The notes under the pieces are model-generated. The model was given only the letters and a program-made list of their open reading frames with translations. It was not told the origin of the DNA and made no database searches. Shown here in pieces: positions 35,858 to 44,274 of a stretch of DNA of 64,000 nucleotides. A program made the position numbers and the translations under genes. Position 1 is the first letter of the stretch, and each line of letters starts with the position of its first letter. The DNA is from Mesorhizobium sp. M2D.F.Ca.ET.226.01.1.1 (GTDB lineage Bacteria; Pseudomonadota; Alphaproteobacteria; Rhizobiales; Rhizobiaceae): the NCBI RefSeq assembly GCF_004022705.2, contig NZ_RZOY02000010.1, forward strand, positions 124,001 through 188,000, written 5' to 3'.

Positions 35858-36697
35858 TTGACGATGAGAGGCACCCTCTCCGACAGGACAGGCGCGGCGC
35901 TGCTGATGGCGCCGCTGCTCCTGTTCCTGATCCTTGCCTATGCCTGGCCGTTCCTCGGCGTGGTGAAGTGGAGCTTTACGCTCCCCACGCCCGGGCTCGG
36001 CCAGTACCACGCTTTGCTCACCGATGGCCTGGTGCAGTCGGTGTTCATCCGCACGCTGCGCATCGCGGCGATCGTCACCGTCGTTTCGGTGACCGCCGCC
36101 TACGCCATCACCGTGGTCTGGGTGCGCGGCAGCCCGGTGCAGCGCGTGCTTGCCGAGTTCTGCATCCTGGTGCCGTTTTGGATTTCGGTGCTGACGCGCG
36201 CCTTCGGCTGGGTGGCGCTGCTCTCCAACCGCGGCCTGATCAACACATGGCTGCAATCGATCGGCTTTATCTCGGAACCGCTGACCCTGGTGCGCAACGA
36301 GTTCGGCGTCATCGTCGGCATGTCGCATTTTCTGATCCCCTTTGCGGTGTTTCCGCTGGCTTCCGCCATGCGCAGCCTAGACGAGCGCGTGCTGCTCGCG
36401 GCGCGTGGGCTGGGTTCCAGCCGCATTCGGACCTTCTGGACGGTGTTCGTGCCGATGACGCGCTCCGGCATCATCGGCTCGGCGCTGATCACCTTCGTGT
36501 TCTCGCTGGGCTTCTTCGTCACGCCGGCGATCCTCGGCGGCGGCCGCAGCGTGATGATCGCGGAGCTCATCTATCTGCGCATCTTCCAGAGCCCGGACTG
36601 GGGGCTTGGCGCGGCAATCAGCGTCGTGCTGGTGGTGTTCGTCGGCGCGCTGATGGCGCTATTGTTCCGCTACGTCAAACCGAAGCAGTTGGCGTAG
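35858..36697 (+). CDS. ABC transporter permease, polyamine-type (PotB-like)
   Basis: A 279-residue inner-membrane protein with six hydrophobic segments. The EAA loop reads LDERVLLAARGLGSSRIRTFWTVFVPM (core AARGLGSS, about residues 178-186), the site that contacts the ATPase. TTG 35858 lies 5 bp from GGAGA and is preferred; ATG 35864 is the alternative. It follows the binding protein by 17 bp. Confidence 0.9.
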   Translation: MTMRGTLSDRTGAALLMAPLLLFLILAYAWPFLGVVKWSFTLPTPGLGQYHALLTDGLVQSVFIRTLRIAAIVTVVSVTAAYAITVVWVRGSPVQRVLAEFCILVPFWISVLTRAFGWVALLSNRGLINTWLQSIGFISEPLTLVRNEFGVIVGMSHFLIPFAVFPLASAMRSLDERVLLAARGLGSSRIRTFWTVFVPMTRSGIIGSALITFVFSLGFFVTPAILGGGRSVMIAELIYLRIFQSPDWGLGAAISVVLVVFVGALMALLFRYVKPKQLA

Positions 36698-36701
36698 CGC
36701 G

Positions 36702-37508
36702 ATGCCGACCTACCGTCCCGGCCCCGTCTCGCTCGCCCTCGCCGTGCTGGTGGCGCTGTTCCTTTTGATGCCGCTGCTTGCCGTCATCCCGGTGTCGCTG
36801 ACGCCGAGCCGCATGCTGACCATGCCGACCGGTGAATTGTCGCTGCGCCACTACCGTTCGCTGATCGAGGACCCGCGCTGGCTGGACTCCATCCTGCTGT
36901 CGCTCCGGATCGGTATCGTCAGCAGCATGCTGTCGACGGCACTCGCGCTGACTTTCAGCCTCGGCGTCTGGATGTTCCAGCCGCGCTTCACCGCCGCCCT
37001 TGTCGGCTTCGTGCTGTTGCCGATGGTGGTGCCGCCGGTGGTCTCGGCGGTGACACTCTACTTCCTGCTCACCTCGGTCTCCGGCCTCACCTCGTTCTTC
37101 GGCTACGACACCTGGCTGGGTGTGGCCATGGCGCATTCGGTGATGACGGTGCCGTTCGCCACAGTGCTCATCCTGGTGTCGCTCAGCCAGTTGGACCGGC
37201 GCATCGACCTTGCCGCGCGCGGACTTGGCGCCAGCGTGTGGGAACGCGCGACGCGCGTCATCATGCCCAACATCAAGTTCGGCATCGTCACCGCCGCCCT
37301 GCTCTCTTTCGTGCTCTCCTGGGAAGAGATCGGCGTGACATTGTTCATCACCTCGGTCAACGCCATCACGCTGCCGCGCCTGATGTGGATGGGCCTGCGC
37401 GACAACATCGATCCGGCGATCGCGGCCCTATCGGTGATTCTGATCATCATCACCGTGCTGGTGCTCGTCGCGCGCAGCCTGATCACGCGCCGCAAGGCGT
37501 CGGCATAG
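36702..37508 (+). CDS. ABC transporter permease, polyamine-type (PotC-like)
   Basis: A 268-residue permease starting at ATG 36702, four bases after the stop of the preceding permease. Six hydrophobic segments and an EAA loop (IDLAARGLGASVWERATRVIMP, core AARGLGAS) are visible. It should heterodimerise with the preceding permease. It is the last gene of the four-gene transporter operon and is followed by a hairpin. Confidence 0.9.
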   Translation: MPTYRPGPVSLALAVLVALFLLMPLLAVIPVSLTPSRMLTMPTGELSLRHYRSLIEDPRWLDSILLSLRIGIVSSMLSTALALTFSLGVWMFQPRFTAALVGFVLLPMVVPPVVSAVTLYFLLTSVSGLTSFFGYDTWLGVAMAHSVMTVPFATVLILVSLSQLDRRIDLAARGLGASVWERATRVIMPNIKFGIVTAALLSFVLSWEEIGVTLFITSVNAITLPRLMWMGLRDNIDPAIAALSVILIIITVLVLVARSLITRRKASA

Positions 37509-37538
37509 ACCGCTGTGCAGTTTTCATTGCTGAGACGA

Positions 37539-37568
37539 AAGAGGCCCGCCGGGAGCGGCGAGCCTCTT
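37539..37568 (+). terminator. Hairpin after the ABC transporter operon
   Basis: A stem AAGAGGC (37539-37545) and GCCTCTT (37562-37568), with an inner CCGC/GCGG helix, forms 31 bp after the last permease. No T run follows, so termination would be weak or rho-aided. Confidence 0.45.
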
Positions 37569-37616
37569 ACGGAGCCGAAGTGGAAGCTCGGCACCGTCAT
37601 GATCCGGGGGTGGATC

Positions 37617-37747
37617 GCCTCGAAATTAGCCAACGGGTCTCGGACCGGCCACTTACAAATCTGTAATCTTCGGCCGAGCGCATCGGTCGCCTGCGTGAGA
37701 AACCCCTGTCCCATCAATAGTTTGCAGGAGGTGGCTAATTTCGAGGC
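37617..37747. repeat. Perfect 15-bp inverted repeat flanking 101 bp
   Basis: GCCTCGAAATTAGCC (37617-37631) is exactly the reverse complement of GGCTAATTTCGAGGC (37733-37747). Nothing recognisable lies between. The arrangement is that of a miniature transposable element or of a large RNA hairpin. No flanking target duplication was identified. Confidence 0.6.
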
Positions 37748-37922
37748 AGCGCCTCTCAAGCAAATGTGATGAACCATCCCGACTGGCACAGCCGGGTGGT
37801 TCCAAATTATACCAAAAACGCGGGCGGGCGCCGCCGCGCGGCCCGTCTGTTCGCGGTTCCGCGCCATCCCGGCGCCGCGCGGACGAAGGCCCCTCGGCCT
37901 CGTCCGTGCGTAGCATGGCAGT

Positions 37923-38300
37923 TCAAGCGGCCTGCGGCCGCCGCATCCTCTCGACAAAAGCCTGCCTTGCCGGTCCAGCAAGCGGCTTGTCCATGGCCAG
38001 CAGCCCGTCGAGCAGCGCCAGAAGGTCGCGGGCTGCCGAAGACTTGCAGGAATAATAGACCATCTGACGATCGCGGCGGGTTTCGACCAGGCCAAACCTG
38101 CGCAGTTTGGCGAGGTGTTGCGACAGCGCCGACTGGCTGAGCTCGACCTTGTCGGCGAGCACGCCGACGGAGAGCTCGCCCTCGGCCAGATAGTTCATGA
38201 TGAGCAGACGCTTCTCGTTGCCCATCACCGCAAGAAAGGCTGCCGCGCTTTCTGCGTTGGCGGTAAGTTTCTTGGTAACCATCGATTTCCCCATGTTCAT
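37923..38300 (-). CDS. ArsR/SmtB-family transcriptional regulator
   Basis: A 125-residue winged-helix protein. The core is MGNEKRLLIMNYLAEGELSVGVLADKVELSQSALSQHLAKL (the HTH; core residues ELSQSALSQHLAKL). No Cys-rich metal-binding motif is seen (only one Cys, in YYSCKSS), which suggests it is a non-metal sensor such as an SoxR/BigR-type regulator. The start is ATG 38300; ATG 38294 or 38282 would also fit. It stands alone, flanked by two noncoding stretches. Confidence 0.85.
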   Translation of the reverse strand: MNMGKSMVTKKLTANAESAAAFLAVMGNEKRLLIMNYLAEGELSVGVLADKVELSQSALSQHLAKLRRFGLVETRRDRQMVYYSCKSSAARDLLALLDGLLAMDKPLAGPARQAFVERMRRPQAA

Positions 38301-38702
38301 GCTCTTCCGAAGGCCATGGGGGCAATGGCTTCAGAGTTCCAGAGCGTTGATTGGCCTGCCCCGATTTGGACACGGGACCTGCCCAGCTTCTTTTCGACCA
38401 GAACCCCTTCGTAACCCGGTTGCCACCACGCCGGAGTTGCTGGTCAGGGACAAAATGCGCGGCGCTTCTCCCAGCCAAGTCAATGCAGACTCGGAAAAAT
38501 TCCGTGCTGCTAATGCGTATCAGCGCCGCGCTCTTTCAGCAAGAATATAACGAGGCTCGCAAAAAAGCAGCGGCCAAACGTCGAGTGAGAAGCAGGCCAG
38601 CCGCCGCGACAGCCAAAGAGACCTCGCCGCGACTCACCTCCCAACCTTGAATCGTGCTAATATTGGCCGTGCAAAAGAGCGGTCGAGCCAGAGGAGTAAG
38701 CC
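38301..38702. other. 402-bp region without a credible gene
   Basis: Includes the ArsR promoter area. Frames on both strands are short and lack ribosome sites; no terminator, tRNA or repeat was recognised. The last 25 bp carry the ribosome binding region (GAGGAG) of the next gene. Confidence 0.35.
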
Positions 38703-38897
38703 ATGTCCGCTGTGCGCAACACATTCACCCCCGATGAGACGGCCATGCTTGGCCGTGTCTATGAGAACGGCAATGTCGAGGGCGAGACTGCCGAGCAGAA
38801 GGAAGCGCGCGCCTCGCGCATCATCGCCAATTACATGGCGGGCATTACCGACGAGGCGGAGCTGATCGAGCTTTCGCGGAGACCGCTGGGACGATGA
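38703..38897 (+). CDS. Conserved hypothetical protein, 64 aa
   Basis: A small acidic helical protein (MSAVRNTFTPDETAML, GETAEQKEARASRIIAN, GITDEAELIELSRRPLG) with ATG 38703 and GGAG upstream. No signal or membrane segment. It precedes the DUF982 gene by about 110 bp. Family not recognised. Confidence 0.6.
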   Translation: MSAVRNTFTPDETAMLGRVYENGNVEGETAEQKEARASRIIANYMAGITDEAELIELSRRPLGR

Positions 38898-39006
38898 GCA
38901 GCGCGCGCCGCCTTTGTGAGACGGCTTCACACTAAGTTGACGTTTCGGGACGCGGCTCTACGATAAAATATATCGTGTTCCGAGATAATTCGGGAGAGTT
39001 TCAGCG

Positions 39007-39252
39007 ATGATCCAAGGATGGTTTTCCAGGCCGGTCGAAGTCGCCGTCGGCGTTTCCGGGTCGATCCGGCATATCTCCAACGCCGAGCAGGCGGTCGAAT
39101 TGCTGACAGGCCAATGGCGCGATGCCGGCAGCGCCCTGCATGGCGCGGCATTGCGCGCCTGCCGCCGGGCGATCAGCGGCGACGTCGCGGCGGACCATGC
39201 CAGGGAGGCCTTCATCAGCGCCGCGCGCGAGGCGCATGTGCTGGTGGAATAG
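39007..39252 (+). CDS. DUF982 family protein (first copy)
   Basis: An 81-residue protein with the DUF982 pattern: WFSRPVEVAVG at the N-terminus, then SIRHISNAEQAVELLTGQWRD, and C-terminal ARREAFISAAREAHVLVE-like (ISAAREAHVLV). DUF982 proteins are small and abundant in rhizobia, unknown function. A second member lies 540 bp downstream. Confidence 0.85.
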   Translation: MIQGWFSRPVEVAVGVSGSIRHISNAEQAVELLTGQWRDAGSALHGAALRACRRAISGDVAADHAREAFISAAREAHVLVE

Positions 39253-39355
39253 GCGGGCTTTAATTCCACAAATCTGCCTAAAGCGCGTCGCGATCTTTCA
39301 GAATTGCTCCATGCGCAAGGGAAAGCGGCGTCAGCATGCCTGGCGGTGCCGGGCC

Positions 39356-39517
39356 TCAACGGTGGCGCAGATTGACGAGGGGCCGGCGCGACGGCCGAAA
39401 GCGAGCCTTATCCGCTTCCGCGTGAAAACGGCCACGCTCAGTCTCCTTGTAGAGCCCGATAGCTGTCGCCATCAGCGTGGCGACGGTCATGGTCGATGCA
39501 AGCATGACGATAAGCAT
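39356..39517 (-). CDS. Small single-pass membrane protein, 53 aa
   Basis: ATG 39517 with GGGAG about 8 bp upstream. One hydrophobic helix (IVMLASTMTVATLMATAIGL) is followed by a basic, Arg-rich tail (RFRPSRRPLVNLRHR), giving the N-out or N-in topology of a short inner-membrane protein. It sits antiparallel between the two DUF982 genes. Unknown role. Confidence 0.4.
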   Translation of the reverse strand: MLIVMLASTMTVATLMATAIGLYKETERGRFHAEADKARFRPSRRPLVNLRHR

Positions 39518-39676
39518 GAGAGGTCTCCCGCGTTTCATCAGCCTACGCCTGCAATAGCGCCATCCGCGAGGGCGCGTCAGTGACTTTGGTCACATGATTT
39601 TCAGTCGCCGGATCGCGCGTCCGGCCGGTGTCCGTGGGCCAGTCCGGACGCAGTGCGACGTCACCTAAAATTCTTC

Positions 39677-39701
39677 GGAACCTAATGCGCGGTGGTTGGT
39701 T
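39677..39701 (+). promoter_or_regulatory. Possible EcfG/RpoE2-type promoter before the second DUF982 gene
   Basis: GGAAC (39677-39681), a 17-nt spacer, then GTT (39699-39701), matching the general-stress consensus. It lies about 95 bp before the start codon. Confidence 0.45.
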
Positions 39702-39793
39702 AACGCGCGGGTCGGCAATCGCCCTCGGCCTGCATTGGCGCCATCCGGCGCCGCTCGCTTGCCCAAAAGACGATCATAAGAACGGAGAAAGTG

Positions 39794-40036
39794 ATGAACG
39801 ATGTCTGGTTTTCCGAACCGATCGTGATCGATTTCCAGCCAAACGGCCGGCGCAAGGTGTCAAGCTGCTTCGAAGCGATGGAGTGCCTCGACCAACGTTG
39901 GCCGGGACAGGCGCGCGACGGCGCCTGGCGCTCGGCAAGCCGCGTCTGCCGCGACGCGCTTGACGGACTGAGAAGCCCCGTCGAGGCCCGCAAGACGCTG
40001 CGCAAAGCGGCCAAGGTCGCCGGCCTGCTCGCCTGA
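39794..40036 (+). CDS. DUF982 family protein (second copy)
   Basis: An 80-residue protein with ATG 39794 behind GGAG (GTG 39791 is adjacent). It shares WFSEPIVIDF, RKVSSCFEAMECLDQRWPG and the CRDAL core with other DUF982 members. It differs from the upstream copy in about half its residues, so the duplication is old. A possible general-stress promoter precedes it. Confidence 0.85.
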   Translation: MNDVWFSEPIVIDFQPNGRRKVSSCFEAMECLDQRWPGQARDGAWRSASRVCRDALDGLRSPVEARKTLRKAAKVAGLLA

Positions 40037-40104
40037 TATCTTTCCGTGTGAGCGGCTCGTGTCTGATGAGACGCGGGCCGCGAGGCTGGCTCTGAAGAGC
40101 CTTG

Positions 40105-40497
40105 TCAAATCACCGCTATCGCGTCGACCTCTATGAGGTAGCCTGGGGACATTATCGCCACGCCGACAATCACATTCGCGGGCTTGTGATCTCCGAACAG
40201 CGAAATCTGCGCTTCTTCGATGATCGGAACGTGTTGGTCGCGATCATAGTCGACGATGTAGATCGTGATCTTGCAAACCTGCTCAGGCCGTGCACCCGCC
40301 GCACGGAGCGCCCGGCCGAGATTGCCGAATGCCAGCCGCGCCTGCGCGGCAAAATCACCATGCCCGACGAGCTTGCCGCTTATGTCTTCGGGCTGCTGGC
40401 CTGAGACGAACACCAGCCTGGATCCCGTCGCGACGACCACCTGCGTGTAGACCTCCGGCCTTGGCAGATCATCCGGGTTGATGAGTTCGAGCGACAT
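40105..40497 (-). CDS. RidA/YjgF-family protein (reactive enamine deaminase type)
   Basis: A 130-residue protein with ATG 40497. The family pattern is visible: TGSRLVFVSGQQPED, ARLAFGNLGRALRAAGA, VCKITIYIVD and SPGYLIEVDAIAVI. The RidA catalytic Arg near residue 105 is not clearly present (position reads VIVGVAIMSPGYLIE), so it may be of the RutC- or YjgH-like non-deaminase branch. RidA proteins hydrolyse reactive 2-aminoacrylate and related imines. Confidence 0.85.
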   Translation of the reverse strand: MSLELINPDDLPRPEVYTQVVVATGSRLVFVSGQQPEDISGKLVGHGDFAAQARLAFGNLGRALRAAGARPEQVCKITIYIVDYDRDQHVPIIEEAQISLFGDHKPANVIVGVAIMSPGYLIEVDAIAVI

Positions 40498-41039
40498 TCG
40501 ATATCTCCTGTTTCGTTCGACTGAAATCGACATTGGCGATCACAGCGCGGCCGGCACGATGGCAAGGCGGCGCTGATGCGCGTGGCGATAAGCGGCGGTG
40601 ACGCCGTTTCGTACGAGTGTGACGATAGAGCCGGCAGGCCGCTGCGCGGCGCCTGACTTTTGACTCGTCCATCTATTCGTTGCGGGCCTCCAGCGAGGAG
40701 GCGACGATGAGCATAGGCTACCGGACCGAGCCGAGACAAGGCGAGCGCGACGAGCAGGCATGCGGCGCGCGCTCAAACGAGCCCAAATGCCGCTGGCCAC
40801 CACGGAAACTGCGCCCGCTGACGGCAGCCGAAGCGACGACCGGCGCATACTCTCGGGCGCGGCAACAACGCACCCGGTTGGGGAACTTGAAAACGCCGGT
40901 CGCTGGGCTTCGGGGCGCCTGTTTGTTCAGGCCTTTTCATTTGGGCGAGTCGGACGCCGGACCGCAATGCGAGCGCCGGAGCGTGGTAAACGGCCGGTTA
41001 CTATCCACAGGCATGGCCGATCGGCCATGCACGGCCCGG
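40498..41039. other. 542-bp region without a convincing gene
   Basis: A plus-strand ORF opens at 40707 with a good AGGAGG-like site and runs on through the next gene antisense to it, so it looks fortuitous. Nothing else was recognised. Confidence 0.35.
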
Positions 41040-41993
41040 TTAGGCGAAACCGCCAAGCACTTCCGGAAACTGCACCGCCATCGCGCCTTCATCTGCTTGG
41101 GCGGCGTAGATCCGGTGCATCTTCCTGCCGTCATATCTAGCCCGGCGGCGCTGCACATCCTTGCCGAAAAGACCGGCAAGGGCGTCGAACCGGCGCAACA
41201 GGCGCTTCGTCACCCCACGTTCGAAGGGTATGCGCTGCTCGAAGGGCTTGCCCCAGGGCGTGTCCCTGGCCAGATCGCGCCAGATTTTCAGCGCTTCGAG
41301 CTCGACCCCGACCTGGTTGCCCCACGGCTTGCCGCCGGCAAAGTGCCTGGCCCAGGCCTGCGAGAAGCGGATCGTTCCCAGCGACTGCAGGTTCCAGTTC
41401 GGGTGCATTGTCTGCCATTTGCGCTCGAAGACGACGTTGAGGGCGTTCTGATCGTTCATGCTGCCCTGAATGGCGGTCTTGCGCGTGCGTTCCAGCAGCC
41501 CATCCGCCCGGACGGCGTTCATGTCGAAGACAACGACGCCGGAATTGAAATAGGGCGCGCCCGGCTTCAGCCCGAGCTTTTGTCGATAGGACGGCCGAAA
41601 GTACATATAATCATCATGCGCCGCCAGCATCGGAGCATGCAGCGTTTGCCCAGCCAGGTCGTTGATATCCCTGTTGAAGAGAACGTCGCAGTCGGTATAG
41701 GCGATGCGGTCATACTGCGCGAAAACCGGAAGCTGATCGGCGAAAAGGCGAGTATAGGCAGCGATACTGTATGTTCCGAAGCGGAAGCCGTAATTCGTCA
41801 TGAAGTCCGCGACGTCGACCAGCTCGACCTTGCCTTTCAATAGATGGCGGCCGGCTTCGAGATCCGGTTCGCTCGCGCCGGTGTAGAGCAGATAGCCGTC
41901 GACCCGCGCGGAGACGTCAACGATGCGACGCGCCGCCAAGCAGGCATATGGAAAATACTCAGCATCCGCTGCCAGGAAGAAACACTTAGCCAT
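41040..41993 (-). CDS. GT8-like glycosyltransferase
   Basis: A 317-residue GT-A enzyme with ATG 41993. The metal-binding DxD motif is YTDCDVLF (about residue 97), and the family core FNSGVVVFDM and NDQNALNVVF follows. Such enzymes transfer a sugar from UDP-sugar to lipopolysaccharide core or capsule. It is the first member of a glycan block, followed by an acetyltransferase on the same strand, 16 bp upstream. Confidence 0.8.
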   Translation of the reverse strand: MAKCFFLAADAEYFPYACLAARRIVDVSARVDGYLLYTGASEPDLEAGRHLLKGKVELVDVADFMTNYGFRFGTYSIAAYTRLFADQLPVFAQYDRIAYTDCDVLFNRDINDLAGQTLHAPMLAAHDDYMYFRPSYRQKLGLKPGAPYFNSGVVVFDMNAVRADGLLERTRKTAIQGSMNDQNALNVVFERKWQTMHPNWNLQSLGTIRFSQAWARHFAGGKPWGNQVGVELEALKIWRDLARDTPWGKPFEQRIPFERGVTKRLLRRFDALAGLFGKDVQRRRARYDGRKMHRIYAAQADEGAMAVQFPEVLGGFA

Positions 41994-42009
41994 TCGCCAC
42001 CGCGACCCC

Positions 42010-42591
42010 CTATTTCGCCGCGGTGCCTGCCACAAAATGCTTCTCGACGAAAGCCTCGATCGGGCCGCTGAGCAAGGCTGCCTCCTTCTTGACCTTTTCA
42101 TCGTCCCAACGCCACCACTGGATCGCCAGCAGCTTCGAAATGGTCTCCTCGGAGAATCGATATCTGATCAGCCGGGCCGGAGACCCGCCGACGATCGCGT
42201 AGGGCGGCACGTTCTTGGTGACGACGGCGCCGGCGCCGACGACCGCGCCATCGCCGATCTCCACCCCCGGCAGGATCATCGCGCCATTGCCGATCCAGAC
42301 GTCATTGCCCACAGTGATGCCCGCCGGCTTGCTGTCTTCCGCGATCGGTTCCGGCTGCTTCAGCAACCGGCTGTAAATCGGAAACGTGGTTGCGCTCGCG
42401 GTCGGATGCTGGCCGGAGCAAATGAAAAGCACCCGGCCGGCAATCGAGCAGAAGGCCCCGACCCGCAGCGGAGCATCCTTGGAGGGAAACATGATCTTGC
42501 GCCATTTCACACCGTAGGTGTGACGGCCGACCGTCACATGCTCCGGCAATTTAGAGCGGACTTCCCTCAGCCACTTGGAAAATTTCGACAT
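42010..42591 (-). CDS. CatB-type (hexapeptide) O-acetyltransferase, copy 1
   Basis: A 193-residue left-handed beta-helix enzyme. It has the hexapeptide repeats VGNDVWIGNGAMILPGVEIGDG and AVVGAGAVVTKNVPPYAIVGG, the catalytic His in GQHPTAS, and a conserved tail WWRWDDEKV. The family uses acetyl-CoA; CatB itself acetylates chloramphenicol, but genome-encoded homologues mostly modify sugars of surface polysaccharide. The paralogue at 42770 is transcribed divergently. Confidence 0.88.
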   Translation of the reverse strand: MSKFSKWLREVRSKLPEHVTVGRHTYGVKWRKIMFPSKDAPLRVGAFCSIAGRVLFICSGQHPTASATTFPIYSRLLKQPEPIAEDSKPAGITVGNDVWIGNGAMILPGVEIGDGAVVGAGAVVTKNVPPYAIVGGSPARLIRYRFSEETISKLLAIQWWRWDDEKVKKEAALLSGPIEAFVEKHFVAGTAAK

Positions 42592-42769
42592 CGCAACCCT
42601 TCCCGGCCCTCCCGCGACTTAGCCTCAGATAAGTAAGACTAACAAGCTGGGCCAAGAGGCTCCACACCGGGCGCAGAATTCTACCCGGATCGCGGGCCGT
42701 CGATTGACGCGTGAGCTGCTAGCCGCAAGAGCCCTTGGAATACAGGCAGCAGTCGGTTAGTGACAACGA

Positions 42770-43363
42770 ATGTCGAGGTTGACGAAGTGGCTACGCGATA
42801 AGGGTTTGCTTGGGGACCGGCACAAGCTGCCGGAAGCCGCGAAGGTCGGCCGACATTCACATAGCAATCTCACCGCCAGTTCCTTCCTTCATTGCACCGA
42901 ACGATCGCCAGTGCAAATTGGAGCCTTTTGTGCAATCGCACCCGAGGTACTCTTCGTATGCCAGGCGAACCACCCGACCGAAACGGCATCCAATTTCGGA
43001 CTCCAGGATCAGATTCTGAAGACCAAGACAGTTTATGAGTACCTGCGAACCAAGGGACCTATCATTGTTGGAAACGACGTTTGGATTGGCACGAGGGCAA
43101 CGATTCTTTCAGGCGTGACGATTGGCGACGGCGCTGTAGTTGCCGCTGGCAGCGTGGTAAGCAAGGACGTACCCCCTTACGCCATCGTCGCAGGCAATCC
43201 GGCGAGATTCGTCAAGTATCGGTTCTCGGAGGAAGTCATAGCAGCGATGCGCAAAATCCGATGGTGGGATTGGCCAATTGAGATGATTGTGGAGGAAAGG
43301 GCCGCGTTCGACTTACCTGCTGCGGAATTCGTGAAGCGGTTTGAAAGAACGGGCGACACATGA
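42770..43363 (+). CDS. CatB-type O-acetyltransferase, copy 2
   Basis: A 197-residue homologue of the gene at 42010-42591: both begin with SRLTKWLR/SKFSKWLR, and share the IVGNDVWIGTRATILSGV repeats and the PPYAIV.GNPARFVKYRFSEE segment. Catalytic His is in QANHPTET. The DNA is less GC-rich than average for the window, hinting at transfer. Its stop overlaps the GT25 start by 4 bp. Confidence 0.87.
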   Translation: MSRLTKWLRDKGLLGDRHKLPEAAKVGRHSHSNLTASSFLHCTERSPVQIGAFCAIAPEVLFVCQANHPTETASNFGLQDQILKTKTVYEYLRTKGPIIVGNDVWIGTRATILSGVTIGDGAVVAAGSVVSKDVPPYAIVAGNPARFVKYRFSEEVIAAMRKIRWWDWPIEMIVEERAAFDLPAAEFVKRFERTGDT

Positions 43364-44133
43364 AATGCCTCGTAATCAACCTTGACCGATCAACAGACAG
43401 GTTGGATCAGGTAACGTCTGAGTTCGCCGGGATCGGTGTTGCTTTTGAGCGTATCGCGGCGGTCGATGCGTCCACGGGAGCATTGAATTTCCCTACCGCG
43501 CGCCACCTTACCAAACCGGAGATCGCTTGCTTTCTCAGCCACCGCAAATGCTGGCAGATCATTGCCGATGGTACCGATCAGTATAGCGCCATCTTTGAGG
43601 ACGATGTTGTTTTCAGGCGCGATGCCGGACCGTTTCTGTCCAACGACAATTGGGTGCCGCCAGATGCCGATATCGTCAAGCTCGAGACGTTTTTCGGTCA
43701 GGTCAGACTGGCGCGCCTTGCTTCCATCGGAAACGGCCACTCGATTGGGCGACTGGTTGGTGAACATCTCGGTACGGCCGGCTATGTCATTTCGAAGACG
43801 GCAGCTCAAAAGCTGCTTCAGCGGACAAAGCACCTCAAGGAGCCGGTCGATCTCGCATTGTTCAGCCCGAATTCAATGATGTGCGCCCGCAATACGACCT
43901 ACCAGGTAACGCCGGCCCTTTGCGCCCAGCATCAGTTCCTTTCGGGACGAAACACGACGCCGACGCTCATCCAAACGGCACCGCATCGCCCCAAAAGCGT
44001 GGCCACGAAAATTCGCGGGGAGTTGTCGCGGCTCTTCGCCCATTGCCGAAACGGAACCTTCTGGCGGACCCAGAGGGTCGATTTGAGCCTAGGCTGGAGG
44101 ACCGATGCTCGTCCCCCTGGCCGATCTTCGTAA
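43360..44133 (+). CDS. GT25-family (LPS) glycosyltransferase
   Basis: A 257-residue enzyme. It begins MKCLVINLDRSTDRL, the usual first strand, with FERIAAVDA, EIACFLSHRKCW and the acidic motif AIFEDDVVF of the GT25 family (LPS beta-1,4-galactosyltransferase type). Overlap with the acetyltransferase suggests co-expression, so the pair may build one acetylated sugar. Confidence 0.83.
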   Translation: MKCLVINLDRSTDRLDQVTSEFAGIGVAFERIAAVDASTGALNFPTARHLTKPEIACFLSHRKCWQIIADGTDQYSAIFEDDVVFRRDAGPFLSNDNWVPPDADIVKLETFFGQVRLARLASIGNGHSIGRLVGEHLGTAGYVISKTAAQKLLQRTKHLKEPVDLALFSPNSMMCARNTTYQVTPALCAQHQFLSGRNTTPTLIQTAPHRPKSVATKIRGELSRLFAHCRNGTFWRTQRVDLSLGWRTDARPPGRSS

Positions 44134-44274
44134 AACCCGCGCGTTGAAGACAAGCCTGCGGTTGGCGCCTGCCGCCGCCGACCAGCGAAATTCGAGCTGC
44201 TTGATTTTTTGGCGGCTTCGAGCAAAGGGGATGCAAAGGCCCGCCGATTGCCCCAGTCGCTTATGAGAGGCAGC

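Noticed and set aside
40707..41843. Plus-strand ORF starting after a good AGGAGG-like ribosome site.
   Set aside because: It runs antisense through the GT8-like gene, and its first 110 codons have no recognisable composition or motif. Kept only as a doubtful possibility.
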